DNA of 64,000 nt from Cenococcum geophilum 1.58 (GCA_001692895.1 KV748177.1:3572130-3636129), one strand, 5' to 3'. Shown: positions 36,184 through 50,856, counted from the stretch's first letter. Translations and numbers: made by a program. The notes: generated from the sequence alone by a model not told the origin.

Positions 36184-37208
36184 AGTCTGTCGGTCAGTCC
36201 GAGTCATTGAAGACTCTGAACTAATCTATATAACTACAGAAGGCCTATGCTTATTCAAACCTTGGCCCGATCTAAATGTTGTATCCAAGGGACCGAATCA
36301 CACCACCACACTAGTATTAACTAAGCTTTAGAGAGAAGAGATCTGGAAAGACTATAAAGCGAAGGACTTAGTGGAGTAAGCCCTTGCCTACTGGTAAACG
36401 AACCAATAGGATTAGATCAGGAGGATCAGCGGGACGGTCAGGTTGAGGGAAAAGGACCAGATGGATCGAGAGGATCAGATAACCAATCGAAATGATCTTA
36501 TTGAGTTCGGAAGACTACGAAGGTTTTCATTGTATGGTGTTGGAATTGTATCTGAGAACACATTCTCTCGCCTAAATGGAACCCTCGTGGTTAATGACTC
36601 AAAGTAATATTAAGCACCTGTTAATATTGGTCATTCACGCTCACGGACGAGTCATTGTTTATCTTCATATCCCTAGTCAACATATATCATACGAACCAGA
36701 ACCCGATAACTGGGCCGAGTCGTTTATACCTGGGATACAAGGTATAAGTGATTAGTGTAAAGTATACCATAGCGTAAGTGTTTGATAGAATACTCTTAGC
36801 TATTAATTTAAGGTATTATATCCTTAGTGGCCACCCCTAAGCTCTTATTATATTAATTTATGTAATTAAGGACTCCTCCTTAATAACCAAGAGCTTTTAG
36901 AGCTTTTAGTGATATTCCTTACTTGATTAGTGGCCTCTCCAACGGTGGAGAGATAACAGCGGGAGGTTGAATATAGCGGCAAGACGACTGCAGGATTAGC
37001 TTCTGAATGCCTAAGAGCAATTTGCATTTGAGCTTCTTGATCGAGCGGTTGCGAATTGGGGGGGGAGGGGGAGGGGGAGGCCACAGTTGTGGTGTTGTAA
37101 AAGGTATTTTGATCGAGAAGGGAGCGATTCGAAGCGCGACCAGGGGGGTTGTCTCGGATCGGTGGTCTTTTGGGTGGCGATCACAAGGGGGTATGCACAC
37201 CGTCTTGG
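36184..37208. other. Intergenic DNA, no recognised gene
   Basis: Composition returns to normal here. There are GGATCAG-type short repeats near 36,420-36,480 and a G-rich run near 37,058-37,080. Frames of up to about 140 residues near 37.0-37.4 kb are proline/low-complexity or overlap an inverted repeat, and match nothing I recognise. Confidence 0.5.
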
Positions 37209-37370
37209 CGCATCCGGCTGAAAGCGCGTGTTGATCACGCTAACCAAAATGCGTATATCTGCACCCAAAAGTAAGTAAAAATACGTTAAAATGGCCGTGC
37301 TTATTACTTCAAAAGGTATAAATTCTGCCGTTTGATCACCAAGATCGACACGCGCTTTCAACCGGATGCG
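37209..37370. mobile_element. Short inverted-repeat element (MITE-like), 162 bp
   Basis: The ends CGCATCCGGCTGAAAGCGCG (37,209) and its near-complement CGCGCTTTCAACCGGATGCG (ending 37,370) form inverted repeats of about 28 bp. The interior has no ORF. Target duplication is not evident. Confidence 0.65.
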
Positions 37371-37466
37371 TACATTGCTAGCTTCTTGGCACGTACCCCA
37401 TTTGTACGTTACCCAAGCAGGGTCCAATCTAAGTCACCCCACGCTGCAGGAGAAGTGCATGGCAAG

Positions 37467-37532
37467 ATTCAGTTCAAGGCTTGCGCAATCCCAGCTCATT
37501 CATGAGCATTGGGCTCCATCCTTGAACTGAAT
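37467..37532. repeat. Imperfect 66-bp hairpin
   Basis: ATTCAGTTCAAGG at the left pairs with CCTTGAACTGAAT at the right, with further partial pairing inside (CAGCTCAT/ATGAGC). It does not have tRNA A/B boxes. It may be a structured RNA or a small MITE. Confidence 0.6.
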
Positions 37533-40500
37533 AGGGGTCTTCAAAGAAAGCTTGGTTGATAACTTGAACGAACGGTTAAATACATCTAGCCTAATTAGCA
37601 ACCAATACCACCAATTTCTGAAAATCTTCACTTTCGAAAGAACGATCGTTACTGGTGAGAGTTTGCAAAAAGGAGCTGGAAACGTTTAATTTTCCCATAG
37701 TCATTGGTGGACTCCAATCAGTAGAAATGGCGAATGTGTTGGGATACCCGGAGAGATGTCCTCCAATGGATTGAACGGGCCCAAACTCCGTTTAGAGGAT
37801 GCATCATACCTAGAACATCCCACTTACTCAACAACTCAAAGGTCAGAATTTAAACATCCGGCTTATCTTCGGTGGAACGCAATCCTGCTACCACCGCTGG
37901 TGTACTCATATTTTTCAAACGCCTCCTTTGCCGGCCTCCAGTTTAGACACTGCGCAATTTAGGAGCTTTTTGAATGACAGGCATTAAGGCGTACGTGATT
38001 GGTGGTGTGATATTGTCTTTATCATCTAAAATGCTCAAAAAACCCGACAAGGTTGTATTGACTAGCTGAGAGAAACCTGCATAATCAAGGGGGGGTTTTC
38101 GTCACTGTCAGAGCACGTAATTGGGGCTGTCAGGTTAGTCTTCTTCGAGAACAAAGTGCGTCATGCCATGCGGCAATAAGCACATATATTGAGATTAGTT
38201 CTTTCAAACTGGTGTGCTCGATTCCTAAGATCTAGCTAGGTAGATTTATTGTCATGCTTAAGGGTGTTAGGGAGGTCGTATCCTGTAGACCGAACCTAGC
38301 AATACTCCAAAACGGAACTGAGAATAGTTGTGATGATTGAGACAAGCACGCATGAAAGGCCACTAGGCATGTAGGATGGGAGTTCGGGCCTCTAGAAGAC
38401 TCCTGCTTGGAAGCCGTGGAACAGTGGGCCGTCAGCCAGGACAGCCCCACTTGGGGAGCCGATCGCAGGACGTTAGGGGACACCGGTGCCGTGTTCATGG
38501 GAATTCTAGCGACATTTTCAAGATAGGATTTTCCCTTGGCATTTTACCTTTTGATCTGATTGTTTCGAACTGTAGTTCACCGAGCGGAGCTCCGTCATTC
38601 GCCGCACCATCATTTGGTGGGGACTTTCCCTGTAGAAGCTGCCACTTTCCTCGTTATGATACTAGGTACTGTCGCTGCAGCTTGACCCTGGGTTTGAACA
38701 AGCCAAATGATCCTTCACCCAAACGAGTTCGCTGCTCAAACCTTAAAGCAAATACAACCATCGGTTGAATTAGGATCACCATGGACCCTCCCTCGTAAGT
38801 AAGGAATGCCTTATGTAGTTAAGCTTAGCATGACCGGTCTGCCGGAGCAAAGTGAAGCTGCTTGTGAAGTTTTGTATGCAAAACTTAACAAAGCAGTTTG
38901 GGGTTTGCCACATATCATGCGAAGCGCGAGATGCGTCGGCAATTCGTGTGTTTTCTTGCCAGTGAGCATTTGGTTATGCTGTCCTGAGTGACATATAACA
39001 GTGGCCCGAACCATCAAGCGAGTCATGAAGTTCACGCCACACCATGCTCAACAAAGATGTCGAAACACTTCGGATGTTTCATCCGTACTGCCGATTATTC
39101 GGGATTGGCCCGTCCGACGCCCGGTTTTAAAGTCCTTAGGGCTGTTCCTTGAAAGAACGTCCAGGGAAGACTATCGAAAAGTACCGGACCTGGGTGTTCG
39201 TCGTTTCATGCTGCGTCGCCCTATCTCGTGCACGTTTTCTTAGCTTACCCACATTCACTACCGGGAGTCCGCCGCCCCACATCACCATTCCTCAGCTTCT
39301 TTCGAGCATGCCTCGCAGGTGCCAGGCTCACCCCTGCGTCGGAAGCCCGGACGGCTACCGCAAGGGGGAGTAAGGCTGACGGGTCTCAACTGAAATCTTA
39401 TGTTTAGAACTAAACCAGTAATTGCCCAAGATTATGGGTTTTCGTTGCGCGGCCCCCCAGCTAGGATTAGCAGGTGAGGAGCATTCTTGTAAGCGTGCAG
39501 GATACATGTGATGCAGGGAAGAACGCTGATGTGTCGCTCTGGTGGATGCAAGCAGTTTTCAAAATCTGAACGCCTCGTATGACAAAACACCGATGGTTTG
39601 AGACACTATCGCAAGATTACCGGCCGAAGACGCATGTGGAAAGTCATTTCTCGCATACTTAGCTTTGAAATTGCCGAAAAGGAGCGTGATGGATCGTGGT
39701 TGGAGAAGAAGTGGGATGAACTGCATTAGCCTTAACGTATCAGGATTTAAAAGTAAAAATGGAGTCGGAACGGAAAAGCCCTGACTCAGTATTACACACC
39801 ACCAAGGGATAAAATCAAGACTATCCTCACCAACTATAGCTAGAACAGGTAAGGCACGGAGATTTCTCTCAACCACGCGTTCTGCCGAGGCTCTCCGAAA
39901 ATCTCTCAAGATTGCCGAGGAGTAATATTATAGAGGAAATCTATGCATGTCGAGCATCCAACAGAGGCTAGTGCTCAACATAGTACTGCCGGAAAATTCA
40001 ATACCAGTATAAACGGTAAGCTTTTGTCCTTACCTAAGGCTTTTCCAACAATAAATTGATCTGTTCATTGTGTATCTTCTTTCAGCCAGTAGCCAGAATT
40101 GATTGTCGAAAATAGAAGCTCTTGAAATGTTCTCTGCTGCCGGTAATTTTCGGCACTTAGGTGAAAAAAATTCTGCAGAAGCTGCTTTAGATGCAGACCT
40201 TGATTTTCATTTAAAGAAAATGAAGTATTTAAACTCGTTTGGTATTGTATAGCTAGGTATACTTGGCACCGCAATGCTCAGCATTGACCAGAGGTTTGTG
40301 TCCGAGACTACTATTTGGTAACACGTGGGGGCAAGCGAATGGCATCAAACGCCAAACTGTATCGAGTCCCGTTGCATTCTGCTGTATTGAGATTTGAAAT
40401 TTTGGATAACCGTGTGGTGGAATCCGGGCAAGTGATACCGGTGGCGGCTCCGGGATACTCCATAGGGCGATTAACAGTATGGTACGGCGTAGAAAGAAAT

Positions 40501-41465
40501 TTTCCGAATGCTGTCCCGAAAATGGAATTGCGGTGAGAAGTAACGCTTGCAGCAACGATATCGGAGTGTTTAGCCGGGATATTAAAGGACCACAATGACA
40601 TGGTAATTAACGTTCTATCAAGCTCCAATATGTGAATCTGCCGATGGACGATGTTGAGCATTTGCAAAGGTACTTGTACATGTATTTTGTGCGTTTATTT
40701 CATTGATTGGTGCCAACGTAGTCTTCGGCTGCATGACCGACATCGTCTCAAAACCGGTAGTGATGGTTAGGCAACTTATTGCGAAAGTGTGCCCTGCCTG
40801 GCAATACTTTCAGAGAAAATAGTGGACCGTGTATCCTATCTTGACCGGCCACTCCATTTCAAACGATGCATTATGACTCGCTGTCTCACTTTACGGATGA
40901 GATTGTGCACCGAGAAAAACGTGGCGGGGGCAAACATAGATATTCTTACTAGTAAGAGATCGAATCACTCGAGGTTTCGAAGCCCTGAAGCTTACGTCCT
41001 TGTAAGACATATGGTGGTATTTAGCTACGAGACTAGTAGCAGTCGCACAAGCTCGCCCTATCTCGCTCACGATTTGTGTGACGTAGAATGTCGATGACGC
41101 GAGATCTCTAGGATCCGGTCAAGAAGACAACGACTGAAGGGGCTAGAAACAGGAGTAACCCTATACCAATTTTCCGGCGGTGGCGAGAATCGCGATTGCC
41201 AACACTAGATGCTGGGGCACTGGCGATGGGGTGTCGTTGTTTAAGGGATCCCTGACCATGCAACATGCAGCAGGCACCCGCTAGCGGACCAGTGAGAACT
41301 TGGGTACGCCTGCATTGCTTTTACATTAGCGATGCCGACAACAAACGTCGGTCGAAAATTTCAGGGCTTAAACTGAGACTTGGAGTACATTTTGCTACGA
41401 AAGGTATTTGAAGACTTTTCCCGTGGGTATTCCCATCCCCGCCGACCCTTAAAACGAAATCATGA
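37533..41465. other. Gene-poor DNA of normal composition
   Basis: I scanned both strands for recognisable proteins and found none. Frames reach about 130 residues (for example 38,376-38,768 plus; 39,559-39,909 minus) but lack family motifs, start context or splice-consistent extensions that I can recognise. There is no RIP-like composition and no retroelement motif. A spliced small gene or non-coding RNA could be hidden here. Confidence 0.45.
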
Positions 41466-41799
41466 TCACTTAGACGGCGACGAAGACGATCCGGCCTTGG
41501 CACCAGATGTTTTTGATTTCGATGATGTATCTTTGCAATCACCTGGAAAGAGAGAATTGGCATCAGCTTACAGTGGCTCACAAGCAGCCGGCCAAACTCA
41601 CCGCAGTTTTCATCGAGCCTGTACTCTCTATGTAGAGCATTAGTCACTTGGTGCAAAATAATAAGAAAGGAGCTGGCTCTTACATCGCCACGACATTTGC
41701 TGGGCATCTTTTCTGTGTCTCCTGGTATTTCGTACACCAAGCTCTTACTGTATAGCGAAGATGGGTACATTTGTAATGAACTTGAGTATAATCACACAT
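41466..41799 (-). CDS. Small cysteine-rich fungal protein (MCDYTQ family), three exons
   Basis: Splicing is inferred: exon 1 41,684-41,799, intron 41,628-41,683 (GTAAGA...TAG, branch-like GACTAAT), exon 2 41,602-41,627, intron 41,543-41,601 (GTGAGT...CAG), exon 3 41,466-41,542. Together they give 219 nt, 72 residues plus stop, with no internal stop. The protein begins MCDYTQVHYKCTHLRY; both junctions restore VVAIEYRLDENCGDC. Seven cysteines and a histidine (C2, C11, H13, C22, C32, C47, C50, with CxH and CxxC pairs) suggest a small metal- or disulfide-stabilised fold, followed by a Ser/Lys-rich tail. I recall similar short MCDYTQ proteins of unknown role from other filamentous fungi. The frame is open upstream of 41,799, with earlier ATGs, but the family start is preferred. 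Confidence 0.82.
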
Positions 41800-43983
41800 T
41801 TCTGGTGGCGAGTTGCGGGGTACGACGAATAGAATAAAAGTGCTTTTTCTTGAGATAAGAGCTAAATGATTGAGGCTTGAAAGTGCTTTTTCTACATTAA
41901 AACGGTACGAGGGCGGGTGGGCCCATATTAAAGGCATCTCTTCCCGTCCGTTTGTGGACGCGGATACGCACTCCATGGGTTGTTCAACGCAAAATGAGTG
42001 GATCCTGTGTATGACTAGCTATGATCTGACCGGAGGTTGATTACCACTGGTATGTGCTTCTGATTTGGGAGTCAGACGGACGAGGATGCCTCCTGGAGGG
42101 GGGATGTGGATTGAACTGACCAGGAATGCAGCCAGGCCATGGCATCTGGCAACATCCGCATTGTTAAACTCACACACGGTTAGCTGATATACATACTAGG
42201 TTCCACGTTGGCAGCTAACAAGGTCCCGGGTGTGCGGAATGCTGGCCGAACACTGCAGGCCCACGACGACGGACATAGGCGACTTAGTGGGAATGAGGCT
42301 CTCCCTGCTTGGCTGACTTGTGACTCGGCGAGCAAATCCGTGCGCACCAGCGATTGTAATAATTGATGAGCTCGTTTGATACCGAATAAAACCCTGCTTA
42401 AGGCCCAGCTTGAGGTCCTCGTCATCCCTCTCTCACTATCCTTGAAATTGTGAGGGGTACCTTGATAGGCAACAGGTTAAGACCGAGCTTATCATGAACT
42501 AATGGCCATGTTCCGCATCATACAGACGAGGAATGAAGCATTAAAGAGCGAAAAAGGCGTCCCTCCGACGGCGACTGCTTCCCAGGAAGGGCATCGATAC
42601 CGAGCGAATGGAGCAATTTAAATAAAATATTATCTCCCATCAGGTCGACGACATACGCACATGTGTCCGGTGGACCTTGTGTCTGGTGGACCCTGGCGTG
42701 AATCCGGGCTGTCCCAGGGCCCGGGACTGGGACTAACCCACCTATGAGGTAGTTGGAATGCGTTCCAGCGAACCATTAGACTCCCTGAACAATCCTAGGC
42801 AACGCATGGTTATCTCAGCTTCATGCCTACCTTGTGGGGAAAGGGCCTGTGCGGCAGAAGCAAAACCGTTGTTGTGTTTCGCTCAGGTTTCAGCCCTTAT
42901 ATCCAGCCAACTACTTTTTGGCCCGCGAGGCATGAATCGCGTATCCACAAGGCACGGTAAAACGCCGAGGGAAATGACAGAAACGACAGGCAGATGAACT
43001 CGTAGGAATCTTAGTCACTCACCCATTCCACCCATTAACAAGTCGCCGAGCAAATGTTATGCCACTGCGAGCCGAACTGAAATCTAGCAGCGGTATCACG
43101 GTGGTGGGGTCCAGCAATATTGAGATGACCGTCGGTACTCCGCGAAGTCTTCCAATTTGTCGATTTCGGGACGTGATCTGGAGTTCTAAAACTGTTTTCG
43201 GAGCACTCCATGTACACGGCCTGCAGCATGAAGGGTCTTTGAAGATTAGCTGTTTGCATCAGCCCGGGCTGATGCAAGCAAAAGGTAACGTCTTCAGTAC
43301 TAGCCAGTCCCTTTATCATTCGCTGAGTATTTCCGTGTGGCTGTTGTACCGAAATCGACGATCCTTAAAGCAGGCAGGTCTGATCGTGATGGCGTGGCCG
43401 AATCTAGCCCTGCCATCATTTAACGTCAGTGGTGTGGCAATACCCTTCAGCTAGCCGGATGCTAGTTGCTACTACTCACAAGACTGTTGAGGCCCCCTAG
43501 CTACCCAGCTCACTAAATAGGCAGAAAGGTTTTTCTTGCTCGGTCCCGGTCATAACCAATAAGTGTTTCAAACGACGCGCCTCGTTCCGTATTCGTGTAG
43601 CTGACCGAAGTCGCTATGATTCAGCCTGAAAGGGTAATGTACTTTCGAAGATAGCGGCCTTATTGTGGCTTCTGGTTGGTGAGGCTTCATTACCACAAAC
43701 TTTTCTTGAGTGCCTCCTCACCACCGCCGCATTATCCAAAGAAACGCTACATAAAAAAAACTTACACGCAATATGACTCGAGATTCTTATAGGGAGAAGT
43801 GGGGATATATAAGGCAAGATGATTGCAATGCACCATGGGAACTGATGCCAGTGCCGCTACAACTTCATCCACTCATGCCAGAAGACGACATACGGGACGG
43901 TATCGCTTTTCCGAAACCATCGGAGAATAAGGCATCGGAGATAAAGCAAGTGGCCATATGGAGGTATATAACATGCTCTACTA
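41800..43983. other. Intergenic DNA, no recognised gene
   Basis: It separates the cysteine-rich gene from the 3' end of the glycerol kinase. Frames of up to 131 residues (43,059-43,454 plus) show no family motif. A direct repeat of about 17 bp (GTGTCCGGTGGACC-like, twice) lies at 42,661-42,694, and a 24-bp palindrome at 43,254. Confidence 0.45.
43254..43277. repeat. Perfect 24-bp palindrome
   Basis: A perfect inverted repeat with no spacer, centred on AGCCCGGGCT and bounded by TTGCATC/GATGCAA. It may be a dimer-binding site; no gene start is immediately next to it. Confidence 0.85.
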
Positions 43984-46580
<2,597 letters not shown>

Positions 46581-47756
46581 TCACTCTTTATCACCACTTT
46601 GCTCAGCCCCTTCTTCATCCTCCTTTACTTTTTGTGCCCTTATGGCTCCTTCCTCTTGAGCCAGGGTCTCTTGCGCAGACTCTTTAAATGCCACGAGCCT
46701 GTCAACAGTGCTGGGAACTTTGCCGACGCGGTTGGCAACTTCCCCTCTCCCAATGAGACTGACGACAATACTCGCGCCGACAATGAATGTGAGGATAAAT
46801 CGATACGTATTATACCAAGGTGGGGTCCAGCCGACATAGGTGGCACGTGTATCGACGTAGTAGAGGATAGTAAAAGCAAGGAACTGCGTGATCAACGCGT
46901 GCTCCACGGGCATAAGTATAGTCGGCCAAGCTACAGCGGGAGCAACAACTCCAATCGCATATCGCTTATAGCCTTGATAGCCGCCATATCCTGCCCATTC
47001 GAGGCCCCAGTGTATGGCTCCAAGGAAAGAAATAATCTAGAATTTGATCAGTGATCGGGATTATCGTACCTCTTCGTCAATGGTCACCTACCACAGCTCC
47101 ATATCCAATCTGCAGCGGTTCCAGGATGTGAAGCAATGCCTCGGCAGTTTTAGGAGACATAAGAGATCCAATACCAGTAGCTGTGGCATGGTTGATCTCC
47201 CAGGCACAGTAAACAGTGGATAAAGAGGTCGCCAGATATGGCAGAACGCCAGCTAAGCCGATTGTGTAGGCCTGTCGCGGAACGTCGGAAAGCGAGAACG
47301 TTTCTTTAATAGTGTTCTATGGTGCACGTGCTGTTAGCTCAAATTCGATCTCATGTATAGCGGAGGCCGACTCACGACATCATGTTTAAGTCCAGCCATC
47401 ATGTCGACATCTCCTTCTGGCTCTGGGGTAGCGACTTCTCCAAGCACTGGATGAATGGAGGATGTCGCAGACACTGTCTCGGGAGTTGGCTCGAGCTTTT
47501 GATGTGCAATCTTCTCCTCGTTCTTCTTGTCAATCTTATCCCAAGGAGTCGACGTCGCTGTTCGCTGGAACACTGCTGCTTGAATAGGTTTCAATTGATT
47601 ATTTATAAGTGGCTGCGGTCGTTTTGCGCTCAGCGAGCACAGCTTTGAGGTCCATTGTGCTGGAGAAGCTGCCCCATTAAAAGATGTTGGTACAGGACGG
47701 GCTGTTGATGCTTTAATAAAGCGAAACACGACCCGCGAAGCTCCAGTGCGGAGCAT
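46581..47756 (-). CDS. DUF3429 (TMEM69-like) mitochondrial inner-membrane protein
   Basis: Three exons: 47,376-47,756, 47,092-47,316 and 46,581-47,036, giving 353 residues. Introns: 47,317-47,375 (GTGAGT...TAG, branch-like GCTAAC) and 47,037-47,091 (GTAGGT...TAG). All exons are in phase. The first about 100 residues are Arg/Ser/Ala-rich and acid-poor at the start (MLRTGASRVVFRFIKAST), a likely mitochondrial presequence. The DUF3429 domain follows: DVPRQAYTIGLAGVLPYLAT, YCAWEINHATATG, LLHILEPLQIGYGAVIISFL, GAIHWGLEWAGYGGY, and hydrophobic helices (AIGVVAPAVAWPTIL, FILTFIVGASIVVSLIG). The C-terminus is a Glu/Lys-rich tail. Molecular role of the family is not established; inner-membrane location is inferred from the presequence and family. 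Confidence 0.88.
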
Positions 47757-48782
47757 TATTGCGAATACGAGGTTGAGGAGTCAGGGAGGATAAAAGATAG
47801 ATCGAGGGCCCAACTTTTCCTCTGTGAGTTGATGTAGCACAGGGACACGAGATGGGGTTGAGGAGGGGAAGCTGCCCTCGAATATGAATGGATGAGCTCT
47901 CGCAGTAGCTTGATTCCATCTGCTACTCAGAGAGCTTCCAGAAAAAGATGACGTCACAGTGGCTGTCTTTCTAAGCAGCAAGCAGCCAAGATTTTGTCAC
48001 GTGAAGTTCACAGGAGGTTCCAGCTTGTCACCTAGGTAGGCAATTTGCCGTTGAATACTAACTAGGGAGGTAGCTATGTCGGAGTTGGAGAAGGCAAGCA
48101 CTGCAGCAAACTGAGGATTTCAAATATCTTTAACGAGACTGTTCGTAAACGACCTAAGTGGTTTGAGCCTCTCGACATTCCTCCGCCCTTGAGAGGTTGG
48201 CCTGTAGAGGGCGTGAGTGGATTTTGGCGGGCTGGTAGGCAGCATCGCAAGGCTGGGGAGTGATGGGTTGGAGGGCAGGAGGGCGCGAAGCTCTGAGGGG
48301 CAGTCGCTTCGGTAACCTAGTTGGGCTGGTGGGGCGAGGTGACGAAAGAAAAACAGCTTCGAAGAAGATGGAATCAGCTTCAAGGCGCATTTTGACGGCA
48401 CAATGAGTGAATGGAGCCTTTCCTCGGACTTTTTAGTGAGAACATGTTGCCCCGGTGGCCAGGCAGTCGCAAAAAACGGCTGTAGACACTGCCAGAATCG
48501 TCGTGGTAGCCCTAGAAACTGCTGGTTGACTCATGGAATCTTCTCGAAAGTGACTTTAAACTTCACTGCCCACCGCTTCTCACAGCCATAAAGGCACTCG
48601 CCCGCTGCCCTTTCCTCTTCTTTTCTCCATAAACTCTACATCCACCTGAACAAACCTCGCATTCCACAAGGCTTGACTTTTGGAAGCAAGTACTGTCATT
48701 CCAATACTCCCAAACATCTTTTATACCCTTGACACTACCTCACATTCAACACCACTTTTAATAACCCGCACATTTCGCAATC
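47757..48782. other. Divergent promoter interval, DUF3429 gene / Hsp70
   Basis: About 1 kb between two divergent genes. It contains a heat-shock element at 48,536, a pyrimidine-rich stretch at 48,600-48,650 typical of strongly expressed fungal genes, and a TATA-like TTTTATACCC near 48,720. Frames of 60-93 residues here show no protein family. Confidence 0.6.
48536..48548 (+). promoter_or_regulatory. Heat-shock element upstream of Hsp70
   Basis: GAATCTTCTCGAA is a perfect three-unit HSF site (GAAnnTTCnnGAA). It lies about 235-245 bp upstream of the Hsp70 start codon, the expected place for heat-shock factor control. Functional use is inferred. Confidence 0.8.
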
Positions 48783-50856
48783 ATGGCACCTGCGGTATGT
48801 ACTTCCAACAAACATATTATGAATCTCAGTTACTAACATTATACAGATAGGAATTGATCTCGGGACGACCTACAGTTGCGTTGGTATTTTTCGTGATGAT
48901 CGTATTGAGGTATGTTTATTCCATTCTCCACAACTAAGACGTTCAACAAAGACACTAACCTATCAATAGATCATAGCAAATGACCAGGGAAACCGGACAA
49001 CGCCCTCATTTGTGGCGTTCACCGATACGGAGCGTCTCATTGGCGACTCCGCAAAGAACCAAGTCGCCATGAACCCGGCCAACACCGTCTTCGATGCGAA
49101 GCGTCTTATCGGCCGCAAGTTCGCTGACCAAGAGGTGCAAGCCGATATGAAGCACTTCCCCTTCAAGGTCATCGAGAAGGCTGGAAAGCCAATTATTCAA
49201 GTCGACTTCAAGGGCGAAACAAAAACATTCACACCAGAGGAGATCTCTTCGATGGTCTTGACGAAGATGCGGGAAACTGCCGAGTCATACCTTGGTGGCA
49301 CAGTTAACAATGCCGTCGTCACAGTTCCCGCCTACTTTAACGACTCTCAGCGACAAGCCACAAAAGATGCCGGTCTGATTGCCGGCCTTAACGTTCTTCG
49401 TATCATCAACGAGCCTACCGCTGCCGCCATTGCGTACGGTCTAGACAAGAAGCAAACTGGCGAGCGTAACGTCCTCATCTTCGATTTGGGTGGTGGAACA
49501 TTCGATGTCTCTCTCCTTACTATTGAGGAGGGTATCTTCGAAGTTAAGTCGACTGCCGGTGATACTCACTTGGGTGGTGAGGACTTCGACAACCGTCTTG
49601 TCAACCACTTCGTCAACGAGTTCAAGCGCAAGCACAAGAAGGATCTTACCGCTAATGCTCGTGCTCTTCGTCGTCTCCGGACTGCTTGCGAGAGGGCCAA
49701 GCGCACGCTCTCCTCATCAGCCCAGACATCCATCGAAATCGATTCCCTCTACGAGGGTATTGATTTCTACACTTCAATTACTCGTGCTCGCTTCGAGGAG
49801 CTTTGCCAGGATCTTTTCCGATCAACCATGGAACCTGTAGAGCGTGTCCTGCGTGACGCTAAGATCGACAAGTCATCTGTTCACGAGATTGTCCTTGTTG
49901 GTGGCTCTACTCGTATCCCCAAGATTCAGAAGATGGTCTCCGACTTCTTCAACGGCAAGGAGCCTAACAAGTCCATCAACCCCGACGAGGCTGTTGCCTA
50001 TGGTGCTGCTGTCCAGGCTGCCATTCTCTCCGGTGACACCTCATCTAAGTCTACCAACGAGATCCTGTTGCTCGATGTCGCCCCGTTATCTCTAGGTATC
50101 GAGACTGCCGGCGGTGTTATGACCCCTCTCATCAAGCGTAACACCACCATCCCTACGAAGAAGTCAGAAGTCTTCTCTACCTTCTCCGACAACCAGCCTG
50201 GTGTGCTCATCCAGGTTTACGAGGGTGAACGTGCGAGGACGAAGGACAACAACCTGCTCGGCAAGTTCGAGCTTACTGGGATCCCCCCTGCACCCCGCGG
50301 TGTGCCTCAAATCGAGGTTACATTCGATATCGACGCTAACGGCATCATGAACGTCTCTGCCCTCGAGAAGGGCACTGGCAAGACCAACAAGATCGTCATC
50401 ACCAACGATAAGGGCCGTTTGTCCAAGGAGGAAATAGAGCGCATGTTGGCGGAAGCCGAGAAGTACAAGGCGGAAGATGAGGCTGAAGCCGCCCGCATCA
50501 GCGCAAAGAACGCGCTTGAGAGCTACGCTTACTCTCTACGCAACACTATGAGCGACTCCAAGGTCGACGAGAAGCTCGATGCTTCGGACAAGGAGAAGCT
50601 CAAGGCCGAAATCGACAAGACCGTTTCATGGCTGGACGACAACCAGCAGGCTACCAAGGACGAGTACGAGTCTCAGCAGAAGGAGCTCGAATCAGTCGCC
50701 AACCCAATCATGATGAAGTTCTATTCTGCAGGCGGCGAAGGCGGGGGCATGCCTGGTGGTATGCCCAACATGGGTGGTGCCGGAGGATTCGGCGGAGCGG
50801 CTCCTGGTGGTGGAGCTGGCCACGACGACGGTCCCACTGTGGAGGAGGTCGACTAA
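48783..50856 (+). CDS. Cytosolic Hsp70 chaperone (Ssa type)
   Basis: Exons 48,783-48,794, 48,847-48,909 and 48,970-50,856 give 653 residues. The first exon is only four codons (MAPA). Introns: 48,795-48,846 (GTATGT...CAG, branch TACTAAC) and 48,910-48,969 (GTATGT...TAG). The ATPase domain (about residues 1-385) starts [15 protein letters not shown] and has [34 protein letters not shown] and [13 protein letters not shown]. The substrate-binding domain and helical lid follow (about 390-610). The tail is Gly/Met-rich ([12 protein letters not shown]) and ends EEVD, the motif that binds TPR co-chaperones and marks cytosolic members; no ER or mitochondrial signal is present. It folds and refolds proteins with J-proteins and exchange factors. 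ATG context has A at -3 and G at +4. The upstream heat-shock element suggests HSF control. Confidence 0.97.

Noticed and set aside
36520-36900. TGTTGGAATTG at 36,539 as a possible Copia LTR start
   Set aside because: No matching CA end, partner LTR or target duplication was found.
37011-37427. 138-residue minus-strand frame
   Set aside because: It overlaps an inverted-repeat element and a proline-coding G/C run, and matches no family.
40315-40536. 73-residue plus-strand frame with protein-like composition
   Set aside because: No motif, no plausible splice extension, and overlapping frames of similar length on the other strand.
48120-48401. 93-residue minus-strand frame between DUF3429 gene and Hsp70
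   Set aside because: Low-complexity Pro/Ser/Leu content within a promoter interval and no motif.
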